From the NCBI RefSeq assembly GCF_041260155.1, contig NC_091944.1, positions 22,121,877-22,185,876 on the forward strand: a stretch of DNA of 64,000 bases, read 5' to 3'. The translations under genes were made by a program, and so were the position numbers. The DNA comes from Ptychodera flava. Taxonomy: Eukaryota; Hemichordata; Enteropneusta; Ptychoderidae. Every line of letters begins with the position of its first letter. Position 1 is the first letter of the stretch. This document shows, in pieces, positions 24,315-38,700 of this stretch. Under the pieces are notes generated by a model. It saw nothing but the letters and a program-made list of their open reading frames with translations, had not been told where the DNA came from and ran no database searches.

Positions 24315-25638
24315 GTAAGTGGAATTTTTATACGTCGGATTTGAATCCGCCGAAATCATCAGCATACATGGGAAAACTGATCTTTTCCTTACCAGTTTCA
24401 CTTAACCATATATTTTAAAGATCATATTTAGTGTTTTTGACGCAGATGGTCGTGGGGTTTAGACGAATTCGGTTAACAAAATCCACAGTCTCAGCACGAA
24501 AGTGGACGCCATTCAAACTCTTCGTGTCGGAACTATTTCAGGCATGTGTCTCGACAAAAAACTTTTTCTGAAAAAGTCTGCCTCTTCAGCAAATCCAACA
24601 AACGTTTTCCAAACTTTGGGAGAAGAATTGCTGTCGCAAAGTTCATTTGTATGACGTTTTTGTGAAAATCTTGCAAAGTTTCACGTCCAGCCGGTTGAAC
24701 CGGTTTGCCATTTTTGTTTCAGTTACTAAGGGCGTAGTTGAATATTGCACAATACATAGCAATTATCAAGTAAACTGATCCAAAGCGTTAGCATGTTAAC
24801 GCAATTCCAGGTCAGAACACTTCGAAAATTTCTCATATATTAAGACAGTAGACCGGCACTTTCAATTTGTCGTTAGAAGCGAACCGGGAAGCCTCGTGTG
24901 ACAAAAATGGCGTCTTGACGTCTTGGGTGCGGTGATCTCCTAAAAACAGATTTGAAGCGAATGTCCATATTGTATTCTTTGTGGTTTGGTGTGGTAAGAA
25001 TTTCAGACAAAAACTCACCCAACTGCTTCCCATCATTTAGCATCTGAATGTCTTTTTAAATGTGATACACACAGTATTCTCAATTAGCCCACGTGGTAGC
25101 TAAAGTCAGCAGCCCTATTGTATATTCAACATGCCGTGTCGCGACTAGGGGGCCCCGATAGGGCTTCTCTCTCACCTCCGTACATGAGTTGTAGAGTTAT
25201 GTTTTATGAAATTTTCACGTCTCTTCTATCGTCTAGATCAGCATGGTTGTTGTGTTTTCAGTATTTTGTGCATAGCAACTCAATGAAGTTGATCATCGTT
25301 ACCCGTCCTATCCGCGGCTTAGCTTAAAACGTTGAGGTGGCCTCACGTCGCCGCAATTTTTTTGAAGTTTACAGACTGGTCTGATAAGTAAAAGCTCTCA
25401 GTGTAAGCGACAATTCTCATCGGAGGGAAACATTCCAGAGAAAATTTCATTTTAAAGTCTCCAATATTGAAGAGGACTTTTGAATTTTAAAACTGTGAAG
25501 ACGAAGTTCCATGTCCTTTTGTTCAGCTGACTGTCATTATCAGTAGGGTCCAATGGTCACATAGTTATTGCATCAGTCACGGGGAGGTTTATGACACAGC
25601 ATATTGAATTGCAAATTTTCTTTCATTTTATTTTACAG
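24315..25638 (+). other. EEF1A first intron (5' UTR intron)
   Basis: About 1.3 kb between GTAAGT at 24315 and TTTTACAG at 25631-25638. No repeat family recognised in it. A long first intron in the 5' UTR is also typical of vertebrate EEF1A1. Confidence 0.6.
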
Positions 25639-25692
25639 TAGAGTCAGCTTTTTTGTAAGATCTCCACGTTCTGAACCCTCACAAAAACCAAC

Positions 25693-28563
<2,871 letters not shown>

Positions 28564-28925
28564 TGGCAACTTTCCATACAGCATATTACTGGTGTTGCAG
28601 ATGACAATAAGCAAAAGAAACCGAACTCTGAAACAAATTCAATGAAATGCTTTGTCAAACACATGTGCAAAAGAAATTTCAAATCTTATGTTAGATTTAT
28701 AGTTTTCTTTTTAGTCGCCTGGATTTTGACCAGTAAACAACACTGGAAGCATTTCAGGCGGAAAAAGCAGCCAATCCTTTTGTTAATGTCAACATGTACC
28801 ATTGAGTAAGCCACGAGAAATGAAAACTCCAGTAACATCTTTATTTTATGTGAAACTGAGCATAAATAAAAAACGAAAATAACTCTGTAGAAAAATTGCA
28901 ACTTAGCCTGTGTCATTTACTTTCC

Positions 28926-28931
28926 AATAAA
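28926..28931 (+). terminator. EEF1A candidate polyadenylation signal
   Basis: AATAAA lies about 360 bases after the EEF1A stop. An earlier run near 28862 (CATAAATAAAAAAC) is a weaker alternative. Confidence 0.5.
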
Positions 28932-29544
28932 TACAAGTAAATATATGCATGATAAATTGTCTTTATGATAGTCTTTCTAGCCACTGCTAATGAACTCTCT
29001 CTCTCTGTGCGCAATTAACCCCACAGATTTACATGAGTAGAACAGGCCCACTTTTTATACCTTAAATCTTTCACTGCCTACCCAACTTGCAAAATTTACA
29101 TCAGAACTCTTTGAAGGGCAACCTGACCATTTTCTTGGGCTAGAGAAAACAGATTTTTTTTAGCAAAACTAACAGAGGTGGGAAGGGAATTACTTTCTGA
29201 GCCAGCAAAATCTCCCACTGCTTACATAGTTGCAAGCAGCGGGAGATGGATGCAGGCCCACATTTAACTGTCTGTCCACAGCAATATAAGAGGCATTACA
29301 TGAGCAGGAACAAATCCTGATTGGGTTTCACATGCTGTCAGGACAACTCTCAAAAATTTCCGGTAAGCACTAAACATTTGGTGCGTGGATGTCTATGTAT
29401 ACTTGTCACAATTTCCAAATTTGCTAAAAGGTGAAGGAGGATTCTGAGTAACAATTTGCTCCTGTCCTTGTGGAAAGTGGTGCTTTCAGCAGACTGAATT
29501 TGCAGTTGACGAGTTTCTTTCTGCCAATCTTCCTGCTGTGATTT
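28932..29544. other. EEF1A 3' flank, no gene recognised
   Basis: Unique A+T-rich sequence with a short (TC)n run near 28997. No exon or repeat family assigned. Confidence 0.35.
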
Positions 29545-29689
29545 CAGTGTTCTCCCCAGAGCTATTATAGAGTGGTGGCCACCACTCTATAATTTTTGGT
29601 AAACAATAGAAACTCATTACCATAACAATTACATTTATTGTTATGCAAATTAGCCGCCACTCTATCAGAAAATCCTGGGGAGATCACTG
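29545..29689. mobile_element. Short hAT-like MITE (CAGTG ends), copy 1
   Basis: Left tip CAGTGTTCTCCCCAG, right tip CCTGGGGAGATCACTG. GATTT immediately flanks both sides as a possible 5-bp target duplication. The inner right part TTATGCAAATTAGCCGC is shared with the larger element at 43826-45091, so they are one family. The hAT assignment rests on the CAGTG tip (inference). Confidence 0.7.
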
Positions 29690-30659
29690 GATTTGAAACC
29701 TAGTATTTCCTTATATACAATATTTATGGTCGGAAGCAGGGGGGAAAAAGTACAAAGTCAAACTACACAAAATGTTTATGAATATGATGACATATCTTAA
29801 AAAAAATCACAGGTTGCAAACCACATGACGAAGACCTCTTTCTGAATGTCTACACAAAGTTGTATCTTGGTTTGACCCAATGCTGGATTCAAATAAAAAT
29901 CTGTTTACACCCCAAAGAACTTTGAACAAAAATGGCTACCTCATCATGCACGGGTTAGGTCAATTTTCCTTCCCAGACGGTAACTTGCATTTAAATTGTC
30001 TTGAAATGACGGTCCCACTGCCCCATGCTATATTTTATTAACTGCTGTGTGAGTATACACCTCGATCTCTGAAAAGTTTTGATACTACCAGTAATTTAGC
30101 TGAAAACCATGAAACTGGGCTAACTATCAGCAGATTTGCTGCTGCCTAATTTCATGGATGGATAACCTGATGAACAGAGAATTCTCACTACCTTAAATAG
30201 CTTTTAGCTTATGCAGGGGCAAAGTACACTATTGAAATGCATTGTGGCACAGTCGAGAGGGACTGTGGTTGTGGCTAAACAAGTCTACTTCTCACCACAG
30301 CAATTCAGTGTGTAGAGTTTGAGATGGCTATCTCAAAGATACTTATTACACATATGTAATTGCTGTCATGGTAGATAGCTCTGTTTGTTTCTGGCATTAA
30401 ATTCCTGTATATGCTAAAACTTCAATTTTGCTCCTGTAACCTTATGTGTTTTACCTGTAAGAAATCTGCCATATTGGAAATATGGTCAACTGACCACCTG
30501 GTTGCTTTTAAAACCCTCTTAGGGGGCACAATTGTATTTAACGTACCGATGGTTGACAGTCACATCATGTCAAATACATGTATGATGATCACCCAGAGCA
30601 AGTGGAGCTGTGTAATCAGCGGAAAAAACATGGGGGAAAACATCTAGTTCAGTGTGAAG
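29690..30659. other. Intergenic, no gene recognised
   Basis: Unique sequence without recognisable exon or repeat family. The 30411-30647 open frame has no domain I know. Confidence 0.35.
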
Positions 30660-30664
30660 GTGGA

Positions 30665-31240
30665 CCACAGGGGACACATGCTTGTTGTTTATTTGTGTCT
30701 GTTTGTTTGTGTGTATGTTTGTGTTTGTTTATTTATTTTTAATAAAATAACAGCGAAAAGCTGTTTTGTTAATATTTGTCAATAAAGAGCAGTTTATTTA
30801 TTTGTTTGTTTATTTATTTGTTTGTTTGTTTGTTGGTACGTATTTCCGATGGTTAGGGTTAGGCTTAAGTTAGGGTTAGGGTTAGGGTTAGGCTTAAGTT
30901 AGGGTTAGGGTTAGGCTTATTCACTCCCTCTATATATTGAGACTCAATATATAAGGGAGTGAATAAGTCTAACCCTATTACCCTAACCCTAACTTAAGCC
31001 TAACCCTAACCCTAACCCTAACCCTAACTTAAGCCTAACCCTAACCCTAACCATCGGAAATACGTATCAACAAACAAACAAATAAATAAATAAACAAACA
31101 AATAACTGCTCTTTATTGACAAATATTAACAAAACAGCTTTTCGCTGTTATTTTATTAAAAATAAATAAACAAACAAAAAACATACACACACAAACAAAC
31201 AAACAGACACAAATAAACAACAAGCACGTGTCCCCTGTGG
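30665..31240. mobile_element. 576-bp foldback element with telomere-like arrays
   Basis: An almost perfect inverted repeat with arms of about 275 bp and centre near 30942 (ATATTGAGACTCAATAT). The tips are CCACAGGGGACAC and GTGTCCCCTGTGG. GTGGA flanks both sides (30660-30664 and 31241-31245) as a possible 5-bp target duplication. The inner arms (30852-31053) are runs of TTAGGG interrupted by CTTAAG on the left and CCCTAA on the right. Outer arms carry (TTTG)n/(TTTA)n simple repeats. No protein encoded. Confidence 0.85.
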
Positions 31241-31843
31241 GTGGACTTAGGCAAGCTCTGATATGTACAATTAGTAGAACATGGGGGTTTAGAGGTGTTC
31301 TTCAGAATAGGAGATATGCTGTGTGAGGTGCTTGTTCTTTTCTCCAGTGCACGCTGCATCCCGTCATGAAGAGGGGAGACAAAGCATGCTGTCCAATGTA
31401 CCTTTCAGTCATGTTCAGAAACCTGATATGCTGAGATTGAATGTTTTACGCAGCATTCACAAACACCTTGTTCTGTTGAGACACAGAGACTGGATCTTGT
31501 TCATGGGACGTGATCCAGGTTGATGCCTAAGGGTGTCATTAAATACCTGTATTTTTTTCCAGTGCCATTTACTTTTTAGGACTTTTTACTTCAGATACAA
31601 CCCAACACATATTTCATATCAACTATTTCATATCAACCAGGGACTTGTTTTGTTTCAAGTCTCCCTACACTTCCCCAAATATTTTATCCCCCAACACACC
31701 ACTCGATATTTTCAAATCTCTCCTCTCATACCCCCACACTCCAAGAGGTGTTTGTGAACGTAGCCTCATTTGATGCATTGATGTAATACATGAAATATGG
31801 ACTCAAAAATAGAATGATTTTTATCATCAAATGGCGAATTGAC

Positions 31844-32440
31844 GGGGTCCAGACACTTCACACCAAAACCAGTTCGCCCCACACAACTTCGTCCCAAAAC
31901 CATTTCGTACCAAAACCACCTCGTCCCAAGTACTACTTCGCCCAACCCCACTTGGCCCCAAGTACCACATCTTACTAAAACCACTTTGCCCAAAGTATAG
32001 TACCATCAAATCGTCCTGAAACAACGATGTTACGACGTATCATTAGGTTGTTTTTACCTGCAACTTGGAAGCATTACAGTTATGTGTTAGGACATTTTGG
32101 CTACCACGAACCATTTATGTTGCATGAAACCATAAACGATAGAAATAAGAAAATAGAAACACGCAAATGCTACAACTCAGGGCCTTGCGCGGAATTGCAC
32201 GATGTCAATTTCGCGAAATGCGTACACTTTCAAGATTTCAGTCCCAGGATGACAGAAAGGTGGTTATTTTCAGCTTTACCAGTCAGCGATAAGTTTCAGG
32301 CAAAGTGGTTTGGGGACATGACTTTTGGGCGAAGTGGTTTTGGTACGAGGTTGTTTTGGTGCGAAGTGGTTTTGGTGCGAAATGGTATGGGACGAGATGG
32401 TATGGTGCGAAGTGGTTTTGGTGCGAAGTGTCTGGGAACC
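31844..32440. mobile_element. Mutator-like (MULE) non-autonomous element with 9-bp target duplication
   Basis: CGAATTGAC is repeated exactly at 31835-31843 and 32441-32449. Between the copies lie inverted ends: GGGGTCCAGACACTTC on the left and GTGTCTGGGAACC on the right. The ends continue as degenerate short tandem subrepeats of the form ACTTCGTCCCAAAACC, inverted on the right as GGTTTTGGTGCGAAGTGG. Nine-base duplications and long subrepeat-containing ends are typical of MULEs. No transposase; the 147-codon frame at 32027 is a by-product. Confidence 0.75.
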
Positions 32441-32971
32441 CGAATTGACAATCACTTATGCAGTTTATAATTTTTTTTGAGCATGTTTCTAAAACCTGGA
32501 TTTCCTGTTTAAACCTGTTACTTGATAATTTCTAAATTCAAAAGTTGTACAGATGAAAATAATTCAAGTTCACTCTCAGTCAAATGACTCTACATCCTGC
32601 GACGTCATCAGCAATTTAACATTGAATGTTACGGAATGTGCCACATTTGACATAAGAGTCATATAATAAATATATTCAACCACATTGGGTTGAGAGGTGC
32701 GTTGGATAAATAAATTCAACTGGTGGCATGCATATTTTGAAAAAAACATACAATTTATTTACCTTCCTAAAATACCTATTAAAATTTAATACAATAGGCA
32801 AAAACTTTATTCATAGTTTGGCAAAACTTACATGTCGCCATACAAAGTTTTCCTTTAGATTCAAGTACAAGTTGCTACAAGTAGTTTTACCATGTCTGAT
32901 GCATATTGCACTCACAAGGGTTTATTGGCATTATCTTCTGGGCAAGTTGAAGAAATAGAAATACTGTTCTC
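32441..32971. other. Intergenic, no gene recognised
   Basis: Unique A+T-rich spacer between two mobile elements. No exon or repeat family identified. Confidence 0.35.
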
Positions 32972-33226
32972 TTAATGAGGCCATTTAAAGAAAATTCTGT
33001 TTGTTGTCCTTGGATGTTTGAAAAACCTACCAGCCAGCCAGGGAATTAGAAAACAAACAGACAAAAAACAAAAGTGTATTAACAAAGCTCAATTTTTATA
33101 TGGTTTCTTTTGGAAAAAATGATATTTGTATTTGTAATAGTGTTAACATTGTGTTTGTTTTCTTAATTTTCTGTGAAAACCTACCAGCACACGGACGGCA
33201 AACAAAGAATTTTATTTAAAGTGCCT
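32972..33226. repeat. TTAA-type MITE with imperfect inverted ends
   Basis: The left end GGCCATTTAAAGAAAATTCT is imperfectly inverted at 33191-33226 (AAGAATTTTATTTAAAGTGC). The left part, including CCTACCAGCCAGCCAGG, recurs at about 51563-51685 in ADA intron 2. Confidence 0.5.
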
Positions 33227-33381
33227 GACTATATGCCAAAATCCCCGCAGATAATCAAATAACGTTTTCATTCTATAGATACCCTGTTGTGAGCATAATG
33301 TGGCAGTAACGCCATCTCTACAGTGAGTGGCTCAAGAAAAGCCTTGAAGGTTCACATGTATCTACGGATGCCAATCTCTTT

Positions 33382-33653
33382 TTAACCATTTTCCTGCCAA
33401 GTCCATATTTCACCATCTGGTCAAGATGGTTGAAATTGATGTAACACAACATATTCCATATGGTGTATATTAACATAATAGTGTACATTTGAAGGCTGTT
33501 GAAAACGTAAATACTGTAAACTTGATTTTTTGGACTAAAGATGCTATAACATACCAAGAGAAGTGGGTGAAATACGTCATGTTTTGGCTCAATACCGCCT
33601 TTTACTGACTTGGCTGATAGGGAAGTGATACTGTCTGGCAGGAAAAGGGTTAA
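33382..33653 (-). repeat. Family I MITE (TTAACC..TTTTCCTGCCA ends)
   Basis: TTAACCATTTTCCTGCCAAG at 33382 is inverted as TGGCAGGAAAAGGGTTAA ending at 33653. It is TTAA-bounded with CCCTTT-type ends, suggestive of a piggyBac-like MITE. It shares its right TTAA with the family F copy that follows. Confidence 0.65.
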
Positions 33654-33995
33654 GGTAGAACACACCTTGAGACACAAATTCAGGAAATTTTTATAGCACA
33701 TTTTTGATCTATCACTTGTGAGGGCTCATTTTGAAGGTCATGGAGTAATTAAACTTTTCGATGGCTTATTTTTGTTGAACTAGAAAATTTTACTTTTCCC
33801 TGTAAAGTTAACTCTGGGATGGCAGCCATTTTGAATATTAAGCGTTGGTAAATATTCGACAATTTGTTTCGCTAATGCAAAAATTTGCACTGTAACCCGA
33901 AATTATTATTCTTGATTTTGAGAGGGAATGATTTAAAGTTCCTGACAGAAAATATGAGCAAAAGTCGAAGCCTTTCTATTGAGAGGCGCAAACAA
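33650..33995 (+). repeat. Family F MITE abutting family I
   Basis: Starts TTAAGGTAGAACACACCTTG and keeps the family F internal order (TCTATCACTTGTGAGGGCTC, then GGGATGGCAGCCATTTTG). Ends near GAGAGGCGCAAACAAC. Confidence 0.7.
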
Positions 33996-35708
33996 CATTA
34001 TTCAACAACATTCAACACTCAGACATCTGCAGCAGACAGGCAAAAGAAAATCAGATGATGGGATACATATATAAAATCTACGCCATCATAACCTTTGCCT
34101 TTAAGATATTGTCAGCAATCATAACTTGCTTTTGAAAAATAAATGCCTTTCCCTTGATTTTGTGGATCATAAAAGCACAATTCTGTCACTTTGGGAAAGA
34201 AAGTGAGACATTCAGTTATCCCAAGAGAACCACCAGAGAACTAGAAAACTTCACTCAGAAATGTCCTTTTGTGCTATTAGGCTGTTGATATACCCAATTC
34301 CTTAATTCCATTATGCTTTCCCTGAATTTAGGCTCAGATAAAAAATGAAAATATCTTATGTGTGGAGTTCATATTTCAGCGTGCCATTCACAGAGGGCGC
34401 CCTTCAACACAGCCAAAAGGGTGTGAAGGTGGCATTTTCGCACTTTATGTATGTACCATGTGAAGTGACTGAATTTTCAAGTGGTATTTACAACTCAGAT
34501 CATGGGAAATTCCATTTAAAGTGGTCCATTTTCCACTGTATTGACAGCAACAAGAAAATCCAAACATTGGACGGAAGAGAAAAGCATGCTTTCTGCCTAT
34601 ACACAAAGATTTGACAAAAGCAAATGCCAGTCTATATCAACACTGGTACACTCTGTTGCCCGTATTCAATATGCTTTCAAAAAATACTTATTTTACAAGC
34701 AGTGTGATTCACAAGGTTTTTCAAGTCTGGACAAGAGTCAGGGGTCGTTAGGTGAACTTTCCTACTTCACTCTGGTGGTCCATTTCTGGTACAGCTGTGT
34801 CCAAGTACAGTACAATAACTCAAAGTACCACGAAAGGTCTACAAAGGCAATATTTAAGATTTCTGGGCCATTAATATTGGAGGAATTGTTTCATGAAGTA
34901 CATTACTCTATGTCATGTTCAAGATCATACATATTCTCTCATGACGTCGGGTTATGCTTGAAAATACATTGAATTATTCAAGTCAGTATAAAACAACCTG
35001 TTGACGCATTCACAGAATACGCCTACAAACTGACGGATGTACAAAATGCTAGGGCTGCACAAAGTCAATGAAAGATGCATACATATTTCTCCATGACAAT
35101 ATTTTGCAACAAAAAGTTGCAAATGACAAATGTAAACAGAGAGACGGCACGCATCAGGGTAGCTGAGTTTCTGCGACAGCGAACTGGATTTTTTCAAACG
35201 TTTAATCAAATATTGAGGAGTTTTTGCACATACAGTATAATTTGCGTCTGAATTTTAATGAACATTTCCTGAAAATTTTTATAATTTTTACGATTTTTGA
35301 AGGGAAGACATGAAGCAACTGACCACCAACACTGTACAATCAGTAATGTTTCAGCAATTTACCCAAAGTCAATGGGCAAAATGCCCTGAAAGATATTAAA
35401 ATGTAAAACACGTACAGAAGCTGGTGACTGGACCACATACTGTATTCTTCTCAGAAAGAAAAAAAATATATTTGATGAAAATTTGAATCTTGATCGTGAA
35501 ACTATTCCATAAATATTGGATAAAAATATTTAAAAGATCTTTCTTCCATCCATCTCTAATACATGGGTGACCAGTCAAATATTTAAAAAAACCCACAGTT
35601 TTGCTGAAAAATTCACAGAAAGGTCATAACTTTGTTGAGAATCTATTGAAACATTGCACTAAAAACTACCAGTATCAGTACAGCAAAGTTTTGGAGTTAT
35701 AACCACCG
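33996..35708 (-). other. MPV17 3' flank / 3' UTR region
   Basis: This is downstream of the MPV17 stop on the minus strand. ATTAAA-type signals on that strand occur at 35201-35206 and near 35253, so the 3' UTR could be about 500 bases. A 143-codon plus-strand frame at 34541-34972 has no known domain. Confidence 0.35.
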
Positions 35709-38700
35709 TTATAAATTAGCCTTCCAAGCAAGGTATGAATTCCAAAATAATGCCACTACGTTCACCACTAGTACTCTGGAAAGAAATAGAATGAAAGAAG
35801 TGAATACTTTAACCAATTGATAATAAAGGTAGTGTTGCACATATTGTAGCATATTTTGCTCAAAGTCACTTGCAAAGATTTGTTCAATTTTCAATTATTT
35901 GTTAACCTATGATTAAAATATTTGTTAGGTTCACCTTTTGGCATGACAAGAAGTTGAAAGTTGGGTGTGAAAGAAGTTTAAATTTATGAAAATCACCCGA
36001 TTTTCTGGCTTCTTTTTGTTTCAATTTTCAATGTTGCAAAAAAATTAACTCCACTCTCGCTGGGTCACAGTTTTGTTCATTAAAGGGGCAAAGTCGGCCA
36101 TTTTTTCATGAATTTTGTTTGATGCAAGATACTACTTATATTGTTTGACATGTTGAAAGATACTGAATAAATGGGTGAGCATGCATATATTCGAACCCGG
36201 TTTTAGACAAATTAAATGAAACCATTGTGAAAATGAATTAATGGTCATGACCATTAATTCATTTTCGTGATGGTTTTATGTATCATGTCTAAAACTGGGT
36301 TCGAATATATGCATGGTCACCCATTTATTCAGTATCTTTCAACATGTCAAACAATATAAGTAGTATCTTGCATCAAACAAAATTCATGACAAATGGCCGA
36401 CTTTGTCCCTTTAAATGCTATATAACAAAACAATTTTGTTTTTCAATAAAATTCTTACATTTTGAAAAGGAGGCATTTTAATCAGTGTTTCCGCTGTCCG
36501 CTCGCCAAATCGCAAATGCGAGAAAAAGTAGCGTTTGGCAAGAAGATTTTGGCAAAAGTTAGCCAAACTTGCGAATCGAAAATTGCACTATGACGTCATC
36601 ACTTTGTCCGCGCGCACATGTCCTGCATTCAACTTGAGATGTAATGCTTTATCTCTGTGCATCCCCGACCTTATGCGTCAGGAGATCCTATTTGTAACAC
36701 ATACAGTATGAATAAAATTGTAACGAAACAACTCACAAATCAATAACCGCATGTATATCATGACTAGTTGACTAAAATGTTGCGAAGTTTTGGGTTTGAC
36801 TACGCGCAATGTGTGCCTACAGATAACTCCGTGCAGTGACAGCCATGTCATCGTCAACACTGAATTGAATTGAAGGATCGTAGTGACGGTGAAACTAAGC
36901 AAAACGGCAAACTTTCCTTTTTGACTTTGGCTGCTCCACCAATATGGGGGAACCACCCCTACAACACACATTCTAAGTGCAAGTAAAGCTATGAAATGGA
37001 AAGAAAACTTATGATCAATGTAGGAAAGTCGATCGTGAATTTGGAAAGGAAGGTAGCGCATGCATGGTCAAAAGCATACGCATGACATTTTTTTAGAACG
37101 TAGAGCGAGTAAGGCACTCCTGAATAGCGAAAATGTTCGTGGTGCCAACAAGAAAATACCTTTACTGGCGTTAGAAACTTGTGTGAATTGGCTTCCTTAA
37201 ATATAAATTCGCGACAATTTTCAGTGTATCACGGACCGTGGTGTATTGTGACGTGACATCGTATACAGACTTTCAGAGAAGCGCTCGCTCGTCCGCCGAG
37301 TCGGCCTAGTTCCGCGTTCACATCGTGCAAATAAATACGCAAGTCTTGTCGCGATATTTGAGCATTTAACTTGATCGTCAGTGAAACAAAAAGATGTTTC
37401 TCCATATCAAAAGGGTATATATTTGATATTTTACGGTTCTGTTCTAGATGTGAACATTTGGATTTATGATCCGTGATTTCCGCGATCCATGGCATGATTG
37501 AAGCTGGCTGTGAATACACACTGACGTCTTTGATGATGACCCCTGACCCAAGCGCCATTGATATGCTGTGCGCTGTCCGAGCTTCGCTTGCTAAACTTCA
37601 AACGTAAAGTAAATGTATTGGAAGTCTAAAAAATGCACATATTTATCAAGTCTGAGGGTATTTTACTTTTAAACTGTTACGAGAATGGATATCTGATTCG
37701 TTTGAAAAAACTAGTATGCTGAACCAGGTTTCGTGCCGTTGTCTGTAGCACGCATGAGAAAGAAATGACGTCATTTGAGATCAGTGGTATCGGCTTGGCT
37801 AATTGAATATCTGGTTTGGCGAATAATTTTTAGGGCTTCTAGCCAAATTTGCTACAAGATTTTGGAACCCAGGGGAAACACTGTTAATTTTTGCGTATCA
37901 TAGTTTTAATCACTTTTTTTGAATGTATGTCTTTCAACCCCTGCCATTTAGGAATGAAAATAGATAATGAAAAACAGAACCATCATTTTTATCTACATGA
38001 ACTTAAGTTTTAAATGAGATTCAATTTCATAAGGTAGTACCAAGGATCTGACTTTTATCATTAATACCATAACAGAGATTTTCTACTCCAATTATGTACC
38101 CCATTCATCCTTTCAGTAAACTATTGCTACCGAGCTAAACTTCAGATTCTCTGTATGTTGAAAAGATATAGTATGAAGATGTTTTCATGTCATCTTTGAT
38201 AAGAAATATCACTTTGAAAAAATGTGTATTTGTGGAGTGCAATGTCACCTAGTGATAATTGTCACTAGCAGTTAACTGTAGGCTGATGTTGTTACCATGG
38301 TTACATCAAGAGATTTAATTTACATATTAAAATGTAACCTTTATAGCCCCCCCTCCCCATTCCCTATGAACTGGTCCACAATCACCATTGATAACAAGCG
38401 ACCTAACGGCCATAATAGCTCCGCTGTGTTTATGTAGAGAATAACCATTTTTCACACATGTTGATGAAGAAGGTGGAAATCTTTGATAGCTCAATTCAGT
38501 GGCCAGAAAAAAGTGGCTAAAATAGCTGCAAAAATACACAATTTGAAGATTTCATCATACTTTGAATATATCACATCGGATCATCCCTAGGAACATGTCA
38601 CCAAAGCTATCTGATGAGTAGTTTTTTGAGAATAAAATTTTCTGACCAAAAATGGGAACAATTGCCCCCTAAAATAAAAATTGCAGATTTCATCATAATT

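Noticed and set aside
30852..31053. Chromosome end or telomere fusion point
   Set aside because: The telomere-like arrays are short, interrupted by CTTAAG, and embedded in a foldback element with its own tips and flanking duplication.
32027..32470. 147-codon plus-strand frame
   Set aside because: It overlaps the MULE-like element. Its C-terminal part is the translated subrepeat (GRSGFG-type).
34541..34972. 143-codon plus-strand frame
   Set aside because: Unrecognised composition, lies antisense to the probable MPV17 3' flank, no intron-exon context.
37229..37558. 109-codon minus-strand frame inside the hAT-like element
   Set aside because: I could not see hAT transposase motifs, so not called as a transposase. 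It may be unrelated filler.
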